Part shown: piece by piece, positions 34,704 through 44,091 of the stretch | How the letters are laid out: each line of letters starts with the position of its first letter | Numbering within the stretch: the stretch's first letter is position 1 | Source: Fodinibius sp052060035 | GTDB lineage: Bacteria; Bacteroidota; Rhodothermia; Balneolales; Balneolaceae | Direction: 5' to 3' | Assembly (NCBI RefSeq): GCF_052060035.1 | Contig: NZ_JBPOEA010000015.1 | Span: 1-64,000 of the forward strand | Length of the DNA: 64,000 nt | Notes under the pieces: model-generated | Seen by the model: only the letters and a program-made list of their open reading frames with translations | What the model was told of the DNA's origin: nothing | The model's database searches: none | Made by a program: the position numbers and the translations under genes

Positions 34704-35498
34704 ATGCGAATACTTGTCGTACTCATAATACTTTTTTCCGTAATGGGGATGATGCAAAAAGCTCGTGCTCAGACTGTTTTCGTATGGAATAAGATATCCG
34801 AAAAAGAATTCACGCTCTGGGCGAAAAATAACCTCCCTTGTCCTATACATATTAAGGCCGAACCCGACTCGATGGATATGGATTTCGCCCGCTTTCTACC
34901 CAAGGGTAACCAAGAAACTCTGATCCAATTGCCCATTGATTCTTTAAATTCTCCCAACGAGTTCAAGGGGCAAATTAGATATCATCTTACCCTTGGTAAT
35001 CCTGACGCCAACCACGATCCAAACTACAAATATTTACTTCCTTTTCCCGAAGGCCAATCACATATGCTAATCCAGGGAAACAACTCGGCATTCACTCATG
35101 ATTTACCAAGCTCAAATTATGCCTTCGATTTCGAGATGTCTGAAAATAGTCTGATTAGTGCTGCGCGTGGTGGTACCGTAGGATTTATAAGCGTCAACAA
35201 TAAAAAGGGCGGAAATAATGAAAACTACCTGCAACACGCCAATAAGATCATGGTTTGTCATGACGATGGGACCGTTGCTGTATATGCTCATTTAAGGTAT
35301 AAAGGAGCGATTGTAAATATTGGCGAACAGGTTTATGCCGGACAAATTATTGGCTTCAGCGGAAATACCGGATACTCTACTACCCCCCACCTTCACTTTG
35401 CAGTTCTGGCGGGATCAAAATCGATTCCCATCACATTCAAAAACCTGCCGGATACCCTTAAAAGTGGCTTATTTTACGAACAAAACCTGGGATTTTAA
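34704..35498 (+). CDS. Exported M23 family metallopeptidase (LytM-like)
   Basis: Probable periplasmic peptidoglycan endopeptidase or its inactive relative. The chosen ATG at 34704 gives a clean signal peptide (MRILVVLIILFSVMGMM... ending in ARAQ); an upstream ATG at 34671 would add 11 polar residues. A beta-rich N-terminal part (about residues 25-135) is followed by the M23 core: a GxxYAFDF-like segment after HDLPSSN, ISAARGGTVGFIS, then GTVAVYAHLRYKGAI, VYAGQIIGFSGNTGYSTTPH, and HLHF. The Zn ligands would be the first His/Asp pair and the HLH motif. 264 residues in total. Confidence 0.88.
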   Translation: MRILVVLIILFSVMGMMQKARAQTVFVWNKISEKEFTLWAKNNLPCPIHIKAEPDSMDMDFARFLPKGNQETLIQLPIDSLNSPNEFKGQIRYHLTLGNPDANHDPNYKYLLPFPEGQSHMLIQGNNSAFTHDLPSSNYAFDFEMSENSLISAARGGTVGFISVNNKKGGNNENYLQHANKIMVCHDDGTVAVYAHLRYKGAIVNIGEQVYAGQIIGFSGNTGYSTTPHLHFAVLAGSKSIPITFKNLPDTLKSGLFYEQNLGF

Positions 35499-35631
35499 TG
35501 TTAACAATGCCGATTGCTAAACTGTGATCCAATAAATCGGTCGAAAAAGTTATCTTTATAGCTTCATATTCGCTGATCTTTTCACATTATCATATATTTA
35601 GCCTCATTAAACTGCTTTATAACAAACGTAT

Positions 35632-37878
35632 ATGACAGGTCCAACGAAAAATAATTTTACTATCCTATGGACCTTACTCCTGATACTATTTTTGGGGATT
35701 CCTTTGGCAGGAATTGCTCAGCAAAATCAAGACACATCATTAACATCCTCTGCCAACGAAGAGATAAAGCTGGGGCTTGCATTAAGTGGAGGAGGTGCCA
35801 AGGGATTTGCCCATATTGGGGTACTCAAAGTGCTTGAGTCAGAAGGTATACCCATTCATATGGTCAGTGGCACCAGCATGGGATCAATCATAGGGTCATT
35901 ATATGCTGTAGGATATTCTCCGGAAGAGATCGAAAAAATTGCGCTAACTACCAACTGGAATATTCTGTTAAACGACAGTTATGAGATTAATTCGCAGCAA
36001 GTTTCAAATAGTATTCTAAGAAGAGATACCTACCTTGTTACCTTGCCTTTTGGGGGGAGAAAAATATCACTACCTACCGGGCTCATTGACGGGCAGAACT
36101 TATCGATGTTGCTGTACCGTTTGATGCTCCCTTTTCATGACACCAGAGATTTCACAAACCTGCCGATCCCATTTTCTGCAGTGGCAACTAATTTGGCAAC
36201 CGGGGAACCCCGCACATTTTCCAGCGGGTATCTGCCTGATGCGGTGCGGGCCAGTATTGCTATACCCAGCATTTTTAAACCGGTTAAAATTGATGGAGAA
36301 ACATACATCGATGGTGGAGTGGCACGAAATATTCCCGTTGAAGACGTGCAAAATCTTGGCGCCGACTTTGTGATTGCCTCTGATGTTGGAGAACCCATCA
36401 GAAAGCTCGATAGCCTTAAAACCTTTGTTGATATCCTTTTTCAGTCGGTGGGATTTCATCAAATAGAGTCAGATAATATCCAAAAAGAAAAAACGGATAT
36501 CTATATTCGCCCAAATATTAGTGAGTTTTCTACCTTCAGTTATGAAAAAACAACTGAAATTATTCGCCGCGGAGAAGAAGCTGCTCGTCAGGCGCTACCA
36601 AAAATCAAAAAAGCGCTGGATATACGTAAGACTGCACCCACAGGCTTTAGACCTATTAACAGAACAAGGCAAGATACCATCCTTGTCTCAGATATTACCT
36701 TCAAGAATCTATCTGGTTTAATTCAGCAGCAACAGGTTTTCTTAGCTTTAGATATACAGACTCCGGAAAAGCTCACCCTCTCCCAGCTGGAGCATAAGAT
36801 AAATCGACTTTATGATTCAGGATTATTTAGCCAAATATCATACCGGCTGCAAAAGAATCACTCTGCCGGGGGCAACCAACTGGTCTTGGAATTCCAGCAT
36901 AAAGAACAAGAATTTGTTGGGGTTAGCATGCGGTACGACAGCCAATATAAAGCAGCCTTATTATTTGGAGCCTCATTTACTGATAACTTTTTTTGGAATG
37001 ACCGACTAACCGCTCAACTAAGAGCTGGGGAAATCTTAGAACTTGCTACAAATTATAGTATGCCCGTCAGTCTTGCTCCTCTTATTCATATACAAGGTGG
37101 ACTTAAGGTTCAACGTTCTCCTATCAACTATTATGATCAGTATCAGGCCTTATCAAGTGTTGATGTAGAAAAGCTAACATTAACTTCATCAACTGACATA
37201 AAACTTTGGCAACGTGTACATCTTGAACTCGGTCTCAAAGCAGAACTTTATAATCTTAATGAGGCTATTGGGAATACCCTTGTATTTGGAAATACCAACT
37301 TTTTATTTAATCCCTTTTTAACCTTCAACTTAAACACGCTTAATCGTCCCTATTTCCCGACAAGAGGTCAATCTCTCCATTTAAATACTGAAATTTCGGA
37401 TCCTGTTTGGGGAAGCTCATCAATCTTTTTTCAGACTTCGGGCAAATGGTTTTCCACCCTGCAGCTTATTGATGGAGTAAACCTTTCCAATGAACTGTTT
37501 GCAGGGTATTCCTCTACTACAGACTTGCCGCTCCACTACTATTACTATGCAGGAGGGTTATTCCAGAATCCCGTCTTTGAGTTAAAACAGATCCCTTTTA
37601 TGGGACATCCTGCCCAACAGCTCCGAGCTGCAAATATTAAAGCACTCCGTTCTAAACTTCAGCTCAAACTAAATAAAACCATTTTTCTCAGTGGCGGTGT
37701 GAGTCTGGCTCATCTTTCCAATAATTGGACATTCAATCTGGATCAAGAACGGTTAGAAACGGGATATTCGCTTTCGATGGGCGCAAATTCGATCGTAGGG
37801 CCAATTGAAGTTGAACTCTCAACGCCAAGCCTTTCCGGCAGTTATGCCGTAAAGCTGAATATGGGGTATCATTTTTAA
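35632..37878 (+). CDS. Patatin-like phospholipase fused to an outer-membrane beta-barrel (type Vd-like)
   Basis: 748 residues. Signal peptide (about 1-29, ending GIAQQ); patatin domain with oxyanion loop LSGGGAKGFAHIGVL, nucleophile Ser82 in GTSMGS, and catalytic Asp227 in YIDGGVARNIP; a POTRA-like segment (about 350-425); and a C-terminal barrel of alternating strands finishing in VKLNMGYHF, a terminal Phe as required for BAM insertion. This is the architecture of Pseudomonas PlpD (type Vd secretion) and of the Bacteroidota patatin/BamA-like proteins. It probably acts as a lipase on the cell envelope. The gene is single. Confidence 0.93.
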   Translation: MTGPTKNNFTILWTLLLILFLGIPLAGIAQQNQDTSLTSSANEEIKLGLALSGGGAKGFAHIGVLKVLESEGIPIHMVSGTSMGSIIGSLYAVGYSPEEIEKIALTTNWNILLNDSYEINSQQVSNSILRRDTYLVTLPFGGRKISLPTGLIDGQNLSMLLYRLMLPFHDTRDFTNLPIPFSAVATNLATGEPRTFSSGYLPDAVRASIAIPSIFKPVKIDGETYIDGGVARNIPVEDVQNLGADFVIASDVGEPIRKLDSLKTFVDILFQSVGFHQIESDNIQKEKTDIYIRPNISEFSTFSYEKTTEIIRRGEEAARQALPKIKKALDIRKTAPTGFRPINRTRQDTILVSDITFKNLSGLIQQQQVFLALDIQTPEKLTLSQLEHKINRLYDSGLFSQISYRLQKNHSAGGNQLVLEFQHKEQEFVGVSMRYDSQYKAALLFGASFTDNFFWNDRLTAQLRAGEILELATNYSMPVSLAPLIHIQGGLKVQRSPINYYDQYQALSSVDVEKLTLTSSTDIKLWQRVHLELGLKAELYNLNEAIGNTLVFGNTNFLFNPFLTFNLNTLNRPYFPTRGQSLHLNTEISDPVWGSSSIFFQTSGKWFSTLQLIDGVNLSNELFAGYSSTTDLPLHYYYYAGGLFQNPVFELKQIPFMGHPAQQLRAANIKALRSKLQLKLNKTIFLSGGVSLAHLSNNWTFNLDQERLETGYSLSMGANSIVGPIEVELSTPSLSGSYAVKLNMGYHF

Positions 37879-37886
37879 AAAATTAA

Positions 37887-37910
37887 TGCCCGGAGTTTCA
37901 TCCCCGGGCA
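37887..37910 (-). terminator. Hairpin terminator between the patatin and aldo/keto reductase genes
   Basis: TGCCCGG (37887-37893) and CCGGGCA (37904-37910) form a perfect 7-bp stem. On the minus strand it is followed by TTAATTTTTT, so it fits the reductase gene; without a T run on the plus strand it is a weaker stop for the patatin gene. Confidence 0.65.
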
Positions 37911-37940
37911 CAGACTAAAGATTACAGGTGACCAAAAACT

Positions 37941-38942
37941 TTAGTCCCTTCTAAAATCTGGTTCCGGTTCCGGCTTATTATCAAGTATTTCTTCAATACG
38001 CTCTATTATATCCGGTGTCATTTGATCCACCACATCAATAGCCTTCATATTTTGTTTTACCTGTTCCGGTTTTGAAGCTCCGGTAATGACCGTACTTACA
38101 TTTTTATTTTTAAGACACCACGCCAAAGCAAAATGTGGCATGGGGATTCCCGCCCCATCTGCTACATCAGCCAACTTCTTCACCTTATTCAACTTCTGGC
38201 GTCCGCTCTCGGTCTCGAGCAGCTTTTCGCGCAACCAATCGTACTTCTCAAGCGATAGTCGACTGCCTTCAGGCACACCATCATTATACTTACCCGTCAG
38301 CAAACCACTGGCCAATGGACTCCAAATAGTAGTGCCTAAGCCGATCTCATCGTAAAGCGGAGTAAATTCTTTTTCGACCTTCTCACGGCGAAACATATTA
38401 TACTGGGGTTGATCCATCAACGGTGGACGAAGGTGTTCTTGACGAGCAAAATCATAGGCCTGACGGATTTGTCGCGCCGACCATTCACTGGTTCCCCAGT
38501 AGAGTGCCTTCCCCTCTTTTATCATTTGATTCATGCCCCAAACGGTTTCTTCGATGGGTGTATGCTTGTCCGGACGGTGACAGAAAATAAGATCTACATA
38601 ATCGGTTTGTAATCGTTGTAATGCAGCTTCAGTCCCTTCCTTGATATGCTTAAATGAGAGTCCCTGGTCATTGGGACCTTCGCCGCCCCAAAATATTTTT
38701 GTAGACAGTACCAAATCCGAGCGCTTCCACCCTGCTTTTTGGATGATATTACCCATCATAATTTCTGACTGACCTTCGGCGTAAACTTCAGCATTATCAA
38801 AAAAGTTAACGCCGGCATCATAGGCTTCTTTCATTGATTCATACGCCACGTCTTCATTGATCTGATCCCCAAACGTGACCCACGATCCAAATGACAGTGC
38901 AGAAACTTTAAGTCCTGATCGTCCTAAAAATCGATATTCCAT
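37941..38942 (-). CDS. Aldo/keto reductase, voltage-gated K+ channel beta-subunit-like
   Basis: NADPH-dependent oxidoreductase with a TIM-barrel fold, 333 residues. It shows LGRSGLKVSALSFGSWVTFG at the N-terminus, FFDNAEVYAEGQSE with the catalytic Asp/Tyr, STKIFWGGEGPN, the active-site His region VDLIFCHRPDKHTPIEETV, and C-terminal VITGASKPEQVKQNM, which binds the nucleotide. The sequence is of the KCNAB/YghZ group. Natural substrate is unknown, probably reactive aldehydes. It is monocistronic. Confidence 0.92.
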   Translation of the reverse strand: MEYRFLGRSGLKVSALSFGSWVTFGDQINEDVAYESMKEAYDAGVNFFDNAEVYAEGQSEIMMGNIIQKAGWKRSDLVLSTKIFWGGEGPNDQGLSFKHIKEGTEAALQRLQTDYVDLIFCHRPDKHTPIEETVWGMNQMIKEGKALYWGTSEWSARQIRQAYDFARQEHLRPPLMDQPQYNMFRREKVEKEFTPLYDEIGLGTTIWSPLASGLLTGKYNDGVPEGSRLSLEKYDWLREKLLETESGRQKLNKVKKLADVADGAGIPMPHFALAWCLKNKNVSTVITGASKPEQVKQNMKAIDVVDQMTPDIIERIEEILDNKPEPEPDFRRD

Positions 38943-39210
38943 AATAATTTTTTTGGCTCTTTAATAGTTACATTAATAGCGTTTTCTAACACATAACAAA
39001 AAGTTTTTCGGGATAAAATCGTTTAAATATTTCCCGATTCCCCAGTCACTTTTTAGGGGCGGAAATTGGTATTCATAGCACTTATATTACCAGCAGATTA
39101 TAATGGTTTTTATATGCCAGAAAATCCTTCTTTGAAATAATTCAAGAACAGTACGCTTAATTATTTTCTATACTATTAATTTTCAATAATTAACTAACAG
39201 AATTTCTGTC

Positions 39211-39654
39211 ATGGCAAAAAGTATGGCTCAAACGGTAGAAGAATACATTGAAGAACTTCCTGAATATCGCAGAGAACCCATTGAAGAGATACGGGAATTG
39301 ATTCTCGAGAATCTCCCTGATGGCTATGAAGAGACTATTAATTGGGGAATGATAAGTTACGAAATCCCCCTCGAAAAATATCCTGATACCTATAATAATC
39401 AACCGCTCAATTATATAGGCTTAGCTGCACAAGAAAATCATAACGCACTTTACCTAATGTCGGTATATCAGGATGAGGAGCTCCAGGAGTGGTTAGAAGA
39501 GGAGTTTGAAAAAGCCGGTAAGAAAATGGACATGGGACGTTCTTGTCTACGCTTTAATATGGTAACCGACCTACCGCTGGAGGCTATTGCAACTATCATA
39601 AGTAAGCATACACCAGATGAGTTCATTGAAGCTTATGAAGAAATACGCAAGTAG
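39211..39654 (+). CDS. DUF1801 (YdhG-like) domain protein
   Basis: 147 residues; the family pattern is EYIEELPEYRREPIEEIREL, then EETINWGMISYEIPLEKYP, GLAAQENHNALYLMSVYQ and SCLRFNMVTDLPLEAIATII. DUF1801 proteins have a YdhG-like fold resembling the frataxin/iron-binding type and are widespread with unknown role. It is alone; 39655-39735 separates it from msrA. Confidence 0.88.
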   Translation: MAKSMAQTVEEYIEELPEYRREPIEEIRELILENLPDGYEETINWGMISYEIPLEKYPDTYNNQPLNYIGLAAQENHNALYLMSVYQDEELQEWLEEEFEKAGKKMDMGRSCLRFNMVTDLPLEAIATIISKHTPDEFIEAYEEIRK

Positions 39655-39735
39655 ACGTTTTAAACGCACTTGTATTTTTTATAAACGGTAGGCTTCTCTT
39701 TTGTGTTACAACGTGTACTTAAAATAGAGTCACCT

Positions 39736-40410
39736 ATGAATACACAAAAAACACAGATTAACAACATAGCGGGGTTACTGTTTACAGCTGTTTCATTAGT
39801 TATACTTTCATCAGCTGTATTGCAGGCCCAACCCAATAATACCACTGATACCATGAACACAAAAACTATAGAAGAAGCAACCTTTGGCGCTGGTTGTTTC
39901 TGGTGTGTCGAAGCTGTTTTTGAAGAGGTTAAAGGGATAAAATCAGCCGTTGCAGGTTATGCCGGGGGCAAAATTCCCAATCCTACTTACCGACAGGTTT
40001 CATCGGGGCAAACCGGACACGCCGAAGTAGCACGCATTACTTACGATCCTTCTGTAATATCGTACGAACAGTTGCTTGAAGTATTTTGGCACACGCACAA
40101 TCCCACAACCAAAAATCGGCAAGGCGCTGATGTGGGCCCCCAATATCGGTCGGTTATCTTTTATCACAACGATAAACAGAAAGAAATTGCAGAACAATCA
40201 CTGCAAAAAACGGACAACTCTGATCTCTGGGAAGATCCCATTGTAACCGAAATTGAACCGCTCAAAAACTATTCGGCAGCTGAAAATTACCATCAAAACT
40301 ATTATGAAAATAATCCCAATGCGGGATATTGCCAGGTAGTAATTGCACCCAAGCTTAAAAAATTCCGTAAGGATTTTTCACATCTGCTTAAAGAAAACGT
40401 ACAGAAATAA
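39736..40410 (+). CDS. msrA: Exported peptide methionine-S-sulfoxide reductase
   Basis: Reduces Met-S-sulfoxide in proteins. The ATG at 39736 gives a signal peptide (GLLFTAVSLVILSSAVLQAQ), so the enzyme is periplasmic or lipid-free exported; an upstream alternative start is not needed. The catalytic Cys54 lies in GAGCFWCVEAVFEEVKG: the usual family motif is GCFWG, here the fourth residue is Cys, as in a subset of MsrA. SAVAGYAGGKIPNPTYRQVS and ADVGPQYRSVIFYHN follow, with the recycling Cys near the C-terminus in NAGYCQVVIAPKL. About 224 residues. A quinone- or DsbD-type electron donor would be needed in the periplasm. Confidence 0.93.
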   Translation: MNTQKTQINNIAGLLFTAVSLVILSSAVLQAQPNNTTDTMNTKTIEEATFGAGCFWCVEAVFEEVKGIKSAVAGYAGGKIPNPTYRQVSSGQTGHAEVARITYDPSVISYEQLLEVFWHTHNPTTKNRQGADVGPQYRSVIFYHNDKQKEIAEQSLQKTDNSDLWEDPIVTEIEPLKNYSAAENYHQNYYENNPNAGYCQVVIAPKLKKFRKDFSHLLKENVQK

Positions 40411-40450
40411 TCTCATCGGTCGTTATTTTAAGTTGAACGTATAGACTATT

Positions 40451-43183
40451 CTACTCCTCTTTCTTAATGGCAAAGCGAAGATTCAAATAGGTCCCATTTT
40501 CACTACCCATCTCGTATTCAGCTTCTAACTGTCGAGAAAAATTATCAATCAGACTCATTCCCAGTGTATCACTCACTTCCGGATCTAAATCATCGGGCAG
40601 ACCTTTACCGTTATCACTTAATCGAGCATGAACCTGTTCGTTTTCCTCAGTTATCCGAATACTTATGGTGTTGTCTTTTTCGTTTGAACCCTTGAAGGCA
40701 TGCTTAAACGAGTTGGTAACCACTTCGTTTACCAAGAGTGCAAAGGGTACTGCTTGTTTGATATCCAGCTCGATAGGTTCAATATCAATGTTAACTTCAA
40801 CATCCTGATTGGAGCCGATGGTATCACGAATAGTCTCTACAAGATCACCTATGTAGGTATCACAAGAAATACTACCCAAGCTATCTGAATTATAGAGCTG
40901 CTCGTGAATAAGTGCCATCGTTTGAATACGGCGTTCACTCTCCTGCAACGTATCACGTATTAAGGGATCGTCCGACTCATACATCTGTAGCTGAAGCAAT
41001 CCTGAAACAATCGCCAGGTTATTCTTAACCCTGTGATGTATTTCCTTCAACATCATCTTCTTTTCTTTTAGTGAACTGGAAATCTCCTGCTCATATTTTT
41101 TCTCTTCGGTAATGTCAATATACATCCCAAACCCGGCAATGGGTTCATCATCGATATAAACGGGTATAGCTGCTATAAATACGTCAATAAGATCACCGTC
41201 TTTGGTGAGGCGCTTAGCTTCTCTGTAAAAACTCTCGAAAGCATATTCCTTCAACGGCATTCGGGGCACTTCTCCCTGCTCGTCTTTCGGCACAATGAAC
41301 TGGTCAACATCTTTACCCTTGAGCTCTTCCTTGCTAAATCCAAACATCTTTTCAAAACTCTCATTAGCATCCAGTACCTTATTTTCTGGGTCTACCATCA
41401 CAATACCCGCCGGTGCTTTTAAAAACAGATTGCGGAAGAGTTTTTCACTTTTGCGAAGTTTTTCGCGTGCTTCTACCTGTTCAGACATATCGTGTCCTAC
41501 CCCTAACAGAAACTCCTCACCGCTGGCATTGAATAACTTGCCCGTAAGGTAATATGGCTTTTTTTCGCCCTCTTTAGTTTTTAGGTAAGCCTCAATATCT
41601 GATTTACCCTTCTCAAATACCCTTTGAATTTCCGTTTCAATCAACTCATAATCTTCTTCACTAAAAAAGACATCAGGTGTTATCTGTTTCATCTCTTCAT
41701 CAGTATACCCCATTTCATCCAACATATTTTGATTCCAGCGGCGATAATTACCCTCCTGATCAAACATATAGAATATACCGGGTAGACTTTCTAATAGCGC
41801 TTCATTAAAACGCTTCTCTTCAAGTAACTTCTGTTCAAATTCTTTTTGACTTGAAATATCAATACCGACACACAAAAAGTACATTTCACCTTTGAGCTCA
41901 ATAAAATAACCCTGCCAAAAGAAGGGTATTATATTTCCTGATTTGGTAATTAAATCCAACTCTGATCCATCTCCCCTGTTACTCCGAACTCGATCAATAG
42001 CCTCTTCCATCTTTTCATGCTCACCGGGTGCAATCAGGTCATAAGCCGTTTTGGATTTTATCTCTTCACTTGAATATCCGGTATAACGTTCGGCATAACT
42101 ATTCCACTCTACAAACTGCAGGCTTTGATCCATCAACAGATAAATGCTGGGCAAGCTGTCTAAAATTGTATCGATATAATTTCTCTGCTCAACCAATGAT
42201 TTTTCTATTGCCTTTCGGTTCTCAAAGGCCCCGATATTGCGGGATACTGTTTGCAGCAGCGAAATTTCTTCCTCATTCCATTTCCTTCTTTTCTGCGTGT
42301 CAGCTAAGCCAATATACCCCTTCCATTCATCATCGATGGTAAGAGGAATAATCAAAATAGACTGCACCTGCTGATCTTCTAAAAAAGATCGATCCGGCTC
42401 TGGTAATTCATCAATAGAAGCATGCACCTTTTGTAGCGACGACAACTTCTCATGCAGCCATGGGACATCAGCATATTTAAATGTTCGATCCAGGTTTTTA
42501 ACGGCAGGTTTTACCCCAGCCTTGGTAACCTCTGTTATCGGATCGAAATAAAGTTTACCGTCAATCTCTTTATTCTTATAAAGGAAAATTCGGTCAGCCT
42601 TGATGGCATCTTGAAGCAGTTCCAAACTCTTCTTTACGGCTTCAGAAGAGTTACTCTCCAGTAGTAATTTTGAACATTGAGAAATCACTTTCTGATATTC
42701 AAGACGCTTCTCTAATTTTTTTTCAGCCTCTTGACGTCGCCCAATCTCTTGCTTTAGCTCTTCCGTTTTATTCTCTTTGAGCGTTATTTCTGCTTTTTTA
42801 CGATTGGTGATGTCTATAGAGGAACCATATATCAACTCCTTTCCATCACTGGTTTCTATAACTTTAATTTCATCACGCAACCAACTATAATCTCCCCCTT
42901 TGGTTTTAAAACGATACTCGTTTATAGCTGTCCCCCCCTCTTCAAGTACTTTTTGAAACTGAGCAAACACCTCTTCTTTATCATCCGGATGAATCCGATC
43001 CGACCAAGCGTTTTCGTGCTCATTAAGATAGGTGGGTGAAAATCCTAAAATATCTTCAGCATTTTGACTAACAGAAAGAATGGGAAAACCTGGAGTAGTA
43101 GCACAGGTGAATAAAATAACCGTTCCACTGCTAAAGAGCTCTTCAATGTCATCAGAAAAGCGAGAACCTTCCTTTTTTACCAT
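40451..43183 (-). CDS. Multi-PAS/GAF sensor histidine kinase, HisKA_2 type
   Basis: 910 residues, soluble, no membrane helix. Order: PAS (about 10-130, ending in DITNRKKAE), short coiled coil, GAF (about 165-315), PAS (about 330-450), PAS (about 455-575), PAS with PAC (about 585-700), then HisKA_2 with EIHHRVKNNLAIVSGLLQL (His near residue 711) and HATPase with FALLVNEVVTNSFKHAF and LSDNGKGLPDDLD. It shares the HHRVKNN class with the GAF kinase at 8 kb. No response regulator is beside it. A 14-bp palindrome lies upstream. Confidence 0.92.
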   Translation of the reverse strand: MVKKEGSRFSDDIEELFSSGTVILFTCATTPGFPILSVSQNAEDILGFSPTYLNEHENAWSDRIHPDDKEEVFAQFQKVLEEGGTAINEYRFKTKGGDYSWLRDEIKVIETSDGKELIYGSSIDITNRKKAEITLKENKTEELKQEIGRRQEAEKKLEKRLEYQKVISQCSKLLLESNSSEAVKKSLELLQDAIKADRIFLYKNKEIDGKLYFDPITEVTKAGVKPAVKNLDRTFKYADVPWLHEKLSSLQKVHASIDELPEPDRSFLEDQQVQSILIIPLTIDDEWKGYIGLADTQKRRKWNEEEISLLQTVSRNIGAFENRKAIEKSLVEQRNYIDTILDSLPSIYLLMDQSLQFVEWNSYAERYTGYSSEEIKSKTAYDLIAPGEHEKMEEAIDRVRSNRGDGSELDLITKSGNIIPFFWQGYFIELKGEMYFLCVGIDISSQKEFEQKLLEEKRFNEALLESLPGIFYMFDQEGNYRRWNQNMLDEMGYTDEEMKQITPDVFFSEEDYELIETEIQRVFEKGKSDIEAYLKTKEGEKKPYYLTGKLFNASGEEFLLGVGHDMSEQVEAREKLRKSEKLFRNLFLKAPAGIVMVDPENKVLDANESFEKMFGFSKEELKGKDVDQFIVPKDEQGEVPRMPLKEYAFESFYREAKRLTKDGDLIDVFIAAIPVYIDDEPIAGFGMYIDITEEKKYEQEISSSLKEKKMMLKEIHHRVKNNLAIVSGLLQLQMYESDDPLIRDTLQESERRIQTMALIHEQLYNSDSLGSISCDTYIGDLVETIRDTIGSNQDVEVNIDIEPIELDIKQAVPFALLVNEVVTNSFKHAFKGSNEKDNTISIRITEENEQVHARLSDNGKGLPDDLDPEVSDTLGMSLIDNFSRQLEAEYEMGSENGTYLNLRFAIKKEE

Positions 43184-43245
43184 TAGTTATTATTTATGCC
43201 CTAATACTATAGTTATAAACTATTAAAAAACGAACTACTTATTTT

Positions 43246-43259
43246 TACTTATATAAGTA
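43246..43259. promoter_or_regulatory. 14-bp perfect palindrome upstream of the multi-PAS kinase
   Basis: TACTTATATAAGTA is its own reverse complement and lies 63 bases upstream of the kinase start on the minus strand. It may be a regulator site or simply AT-rich promoter DNA. Confidence 0.3.
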
Positions 43260-43413
43260 TTTAAAGGCTTTTTAGAAAATACAAATATGTATTAACACAC
43301 ATTAATTTAACAGCTTGTATAAGGATAAAACTTTAGGTAAATACAAATAAACGATCTTCCTCTATTTTAAGTTAAAATGATGAATCTTCAATCATGAACT
43401 AACCAACCGGGTT

Positions 43414-43959
43414 ATGAAAATTATTTACTCTGCTTATATCAAGATATCGCTTGTGGCTGTAATGTCATTTTTCATATCAGCAACAGCTTTAGCACAAGAG
43501 CGTGGAAATGAAGAACCGCGAAAGAGTCCTAACGCAACGGTAAGTCAAACCATTGGCACAACCGACATTACCATCACCTATGGACGTCCCGCTGTCGATG
43601 ATCGAACAATCTTTGGAGACTTGGTGCCTTACGGCGAAGTATGGAGAACAGGGGCCAATGAGTCTACGGCTTTGGTTCTCTCTGATGATGTAACTATTGA
43701 AGGTAATAAGCTGGAGGCCGGAACCTATTCACTCTATACGATTCCGGGCAAAGATGAATGGACGATAATCATTAACTCAAAGCTATCTTGGGGTACGCAG
43801 TACGACAAATCCAAAGATGTATTACGATTTACAACAGAACCTCAAAAGGCAGACTTTTCAGAGCGGCTGCTGTTCTATTTTGAAGATGTTTCTCAAGAAT
43901 CAGCAACCGTGATATTACACTGGGATACAACCAAAGTACCCTTTACAATTAATATATAG
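43414..43959 (+). CDS. Exported DUF2911 protein
   Basis: 181 residues: signal peptide (ISLVAVMSFFISATALAQE, about 12-29) then one DUF2911 domain with VSQTIGTTDITITYGRPAVD, FGDLVPYGEVWRTGANESTA and GNKLEAGTYSLYTIPGKDEW. DUF2911 proteins are common exported proteins of Bacteroidota with unknown role. It ends in TAG (43957-43959). The frame of the next gene, an EamA transporter, continues directly in the same phase after this stop. Confidence 0.9.
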   Translation: MKIIYSAYIKISLVAVMSFFISATALAQERGNEEPRKSPNATVSQTIGTTDITITYGRPAVDDRTIFGDLVPYGEVWRTGANESTALVLSDDVTIEGNKLEAGTYSLYTIPGKDEWTIIINSKLSWGTQYDKSKDVLRFTTEPQKADFSERLLFYFEDVSQESATVILHWDTTKVPFTINI

Positions 43960-44091
43960 CGCATTATTTCGACATCTAATCCTCTTAAATCATCAGTAAG
44001 TGGGGAAGCTTTACCTCACCACAGCCTACTAATATTATTCGTCTTTTTTTGGGGAGCCAATTTTATACTGGCCGAAATTGCTCTTGCCGAA

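Noticed and set aside
39006..39033. TCGGGA ... TCCCGA inverted repeat in the 268-base gap before the DUF1801 gene
   Set aside because: Only 6 bp with a long AT loop; no reason to think it is functional. The gap shows nothing else.
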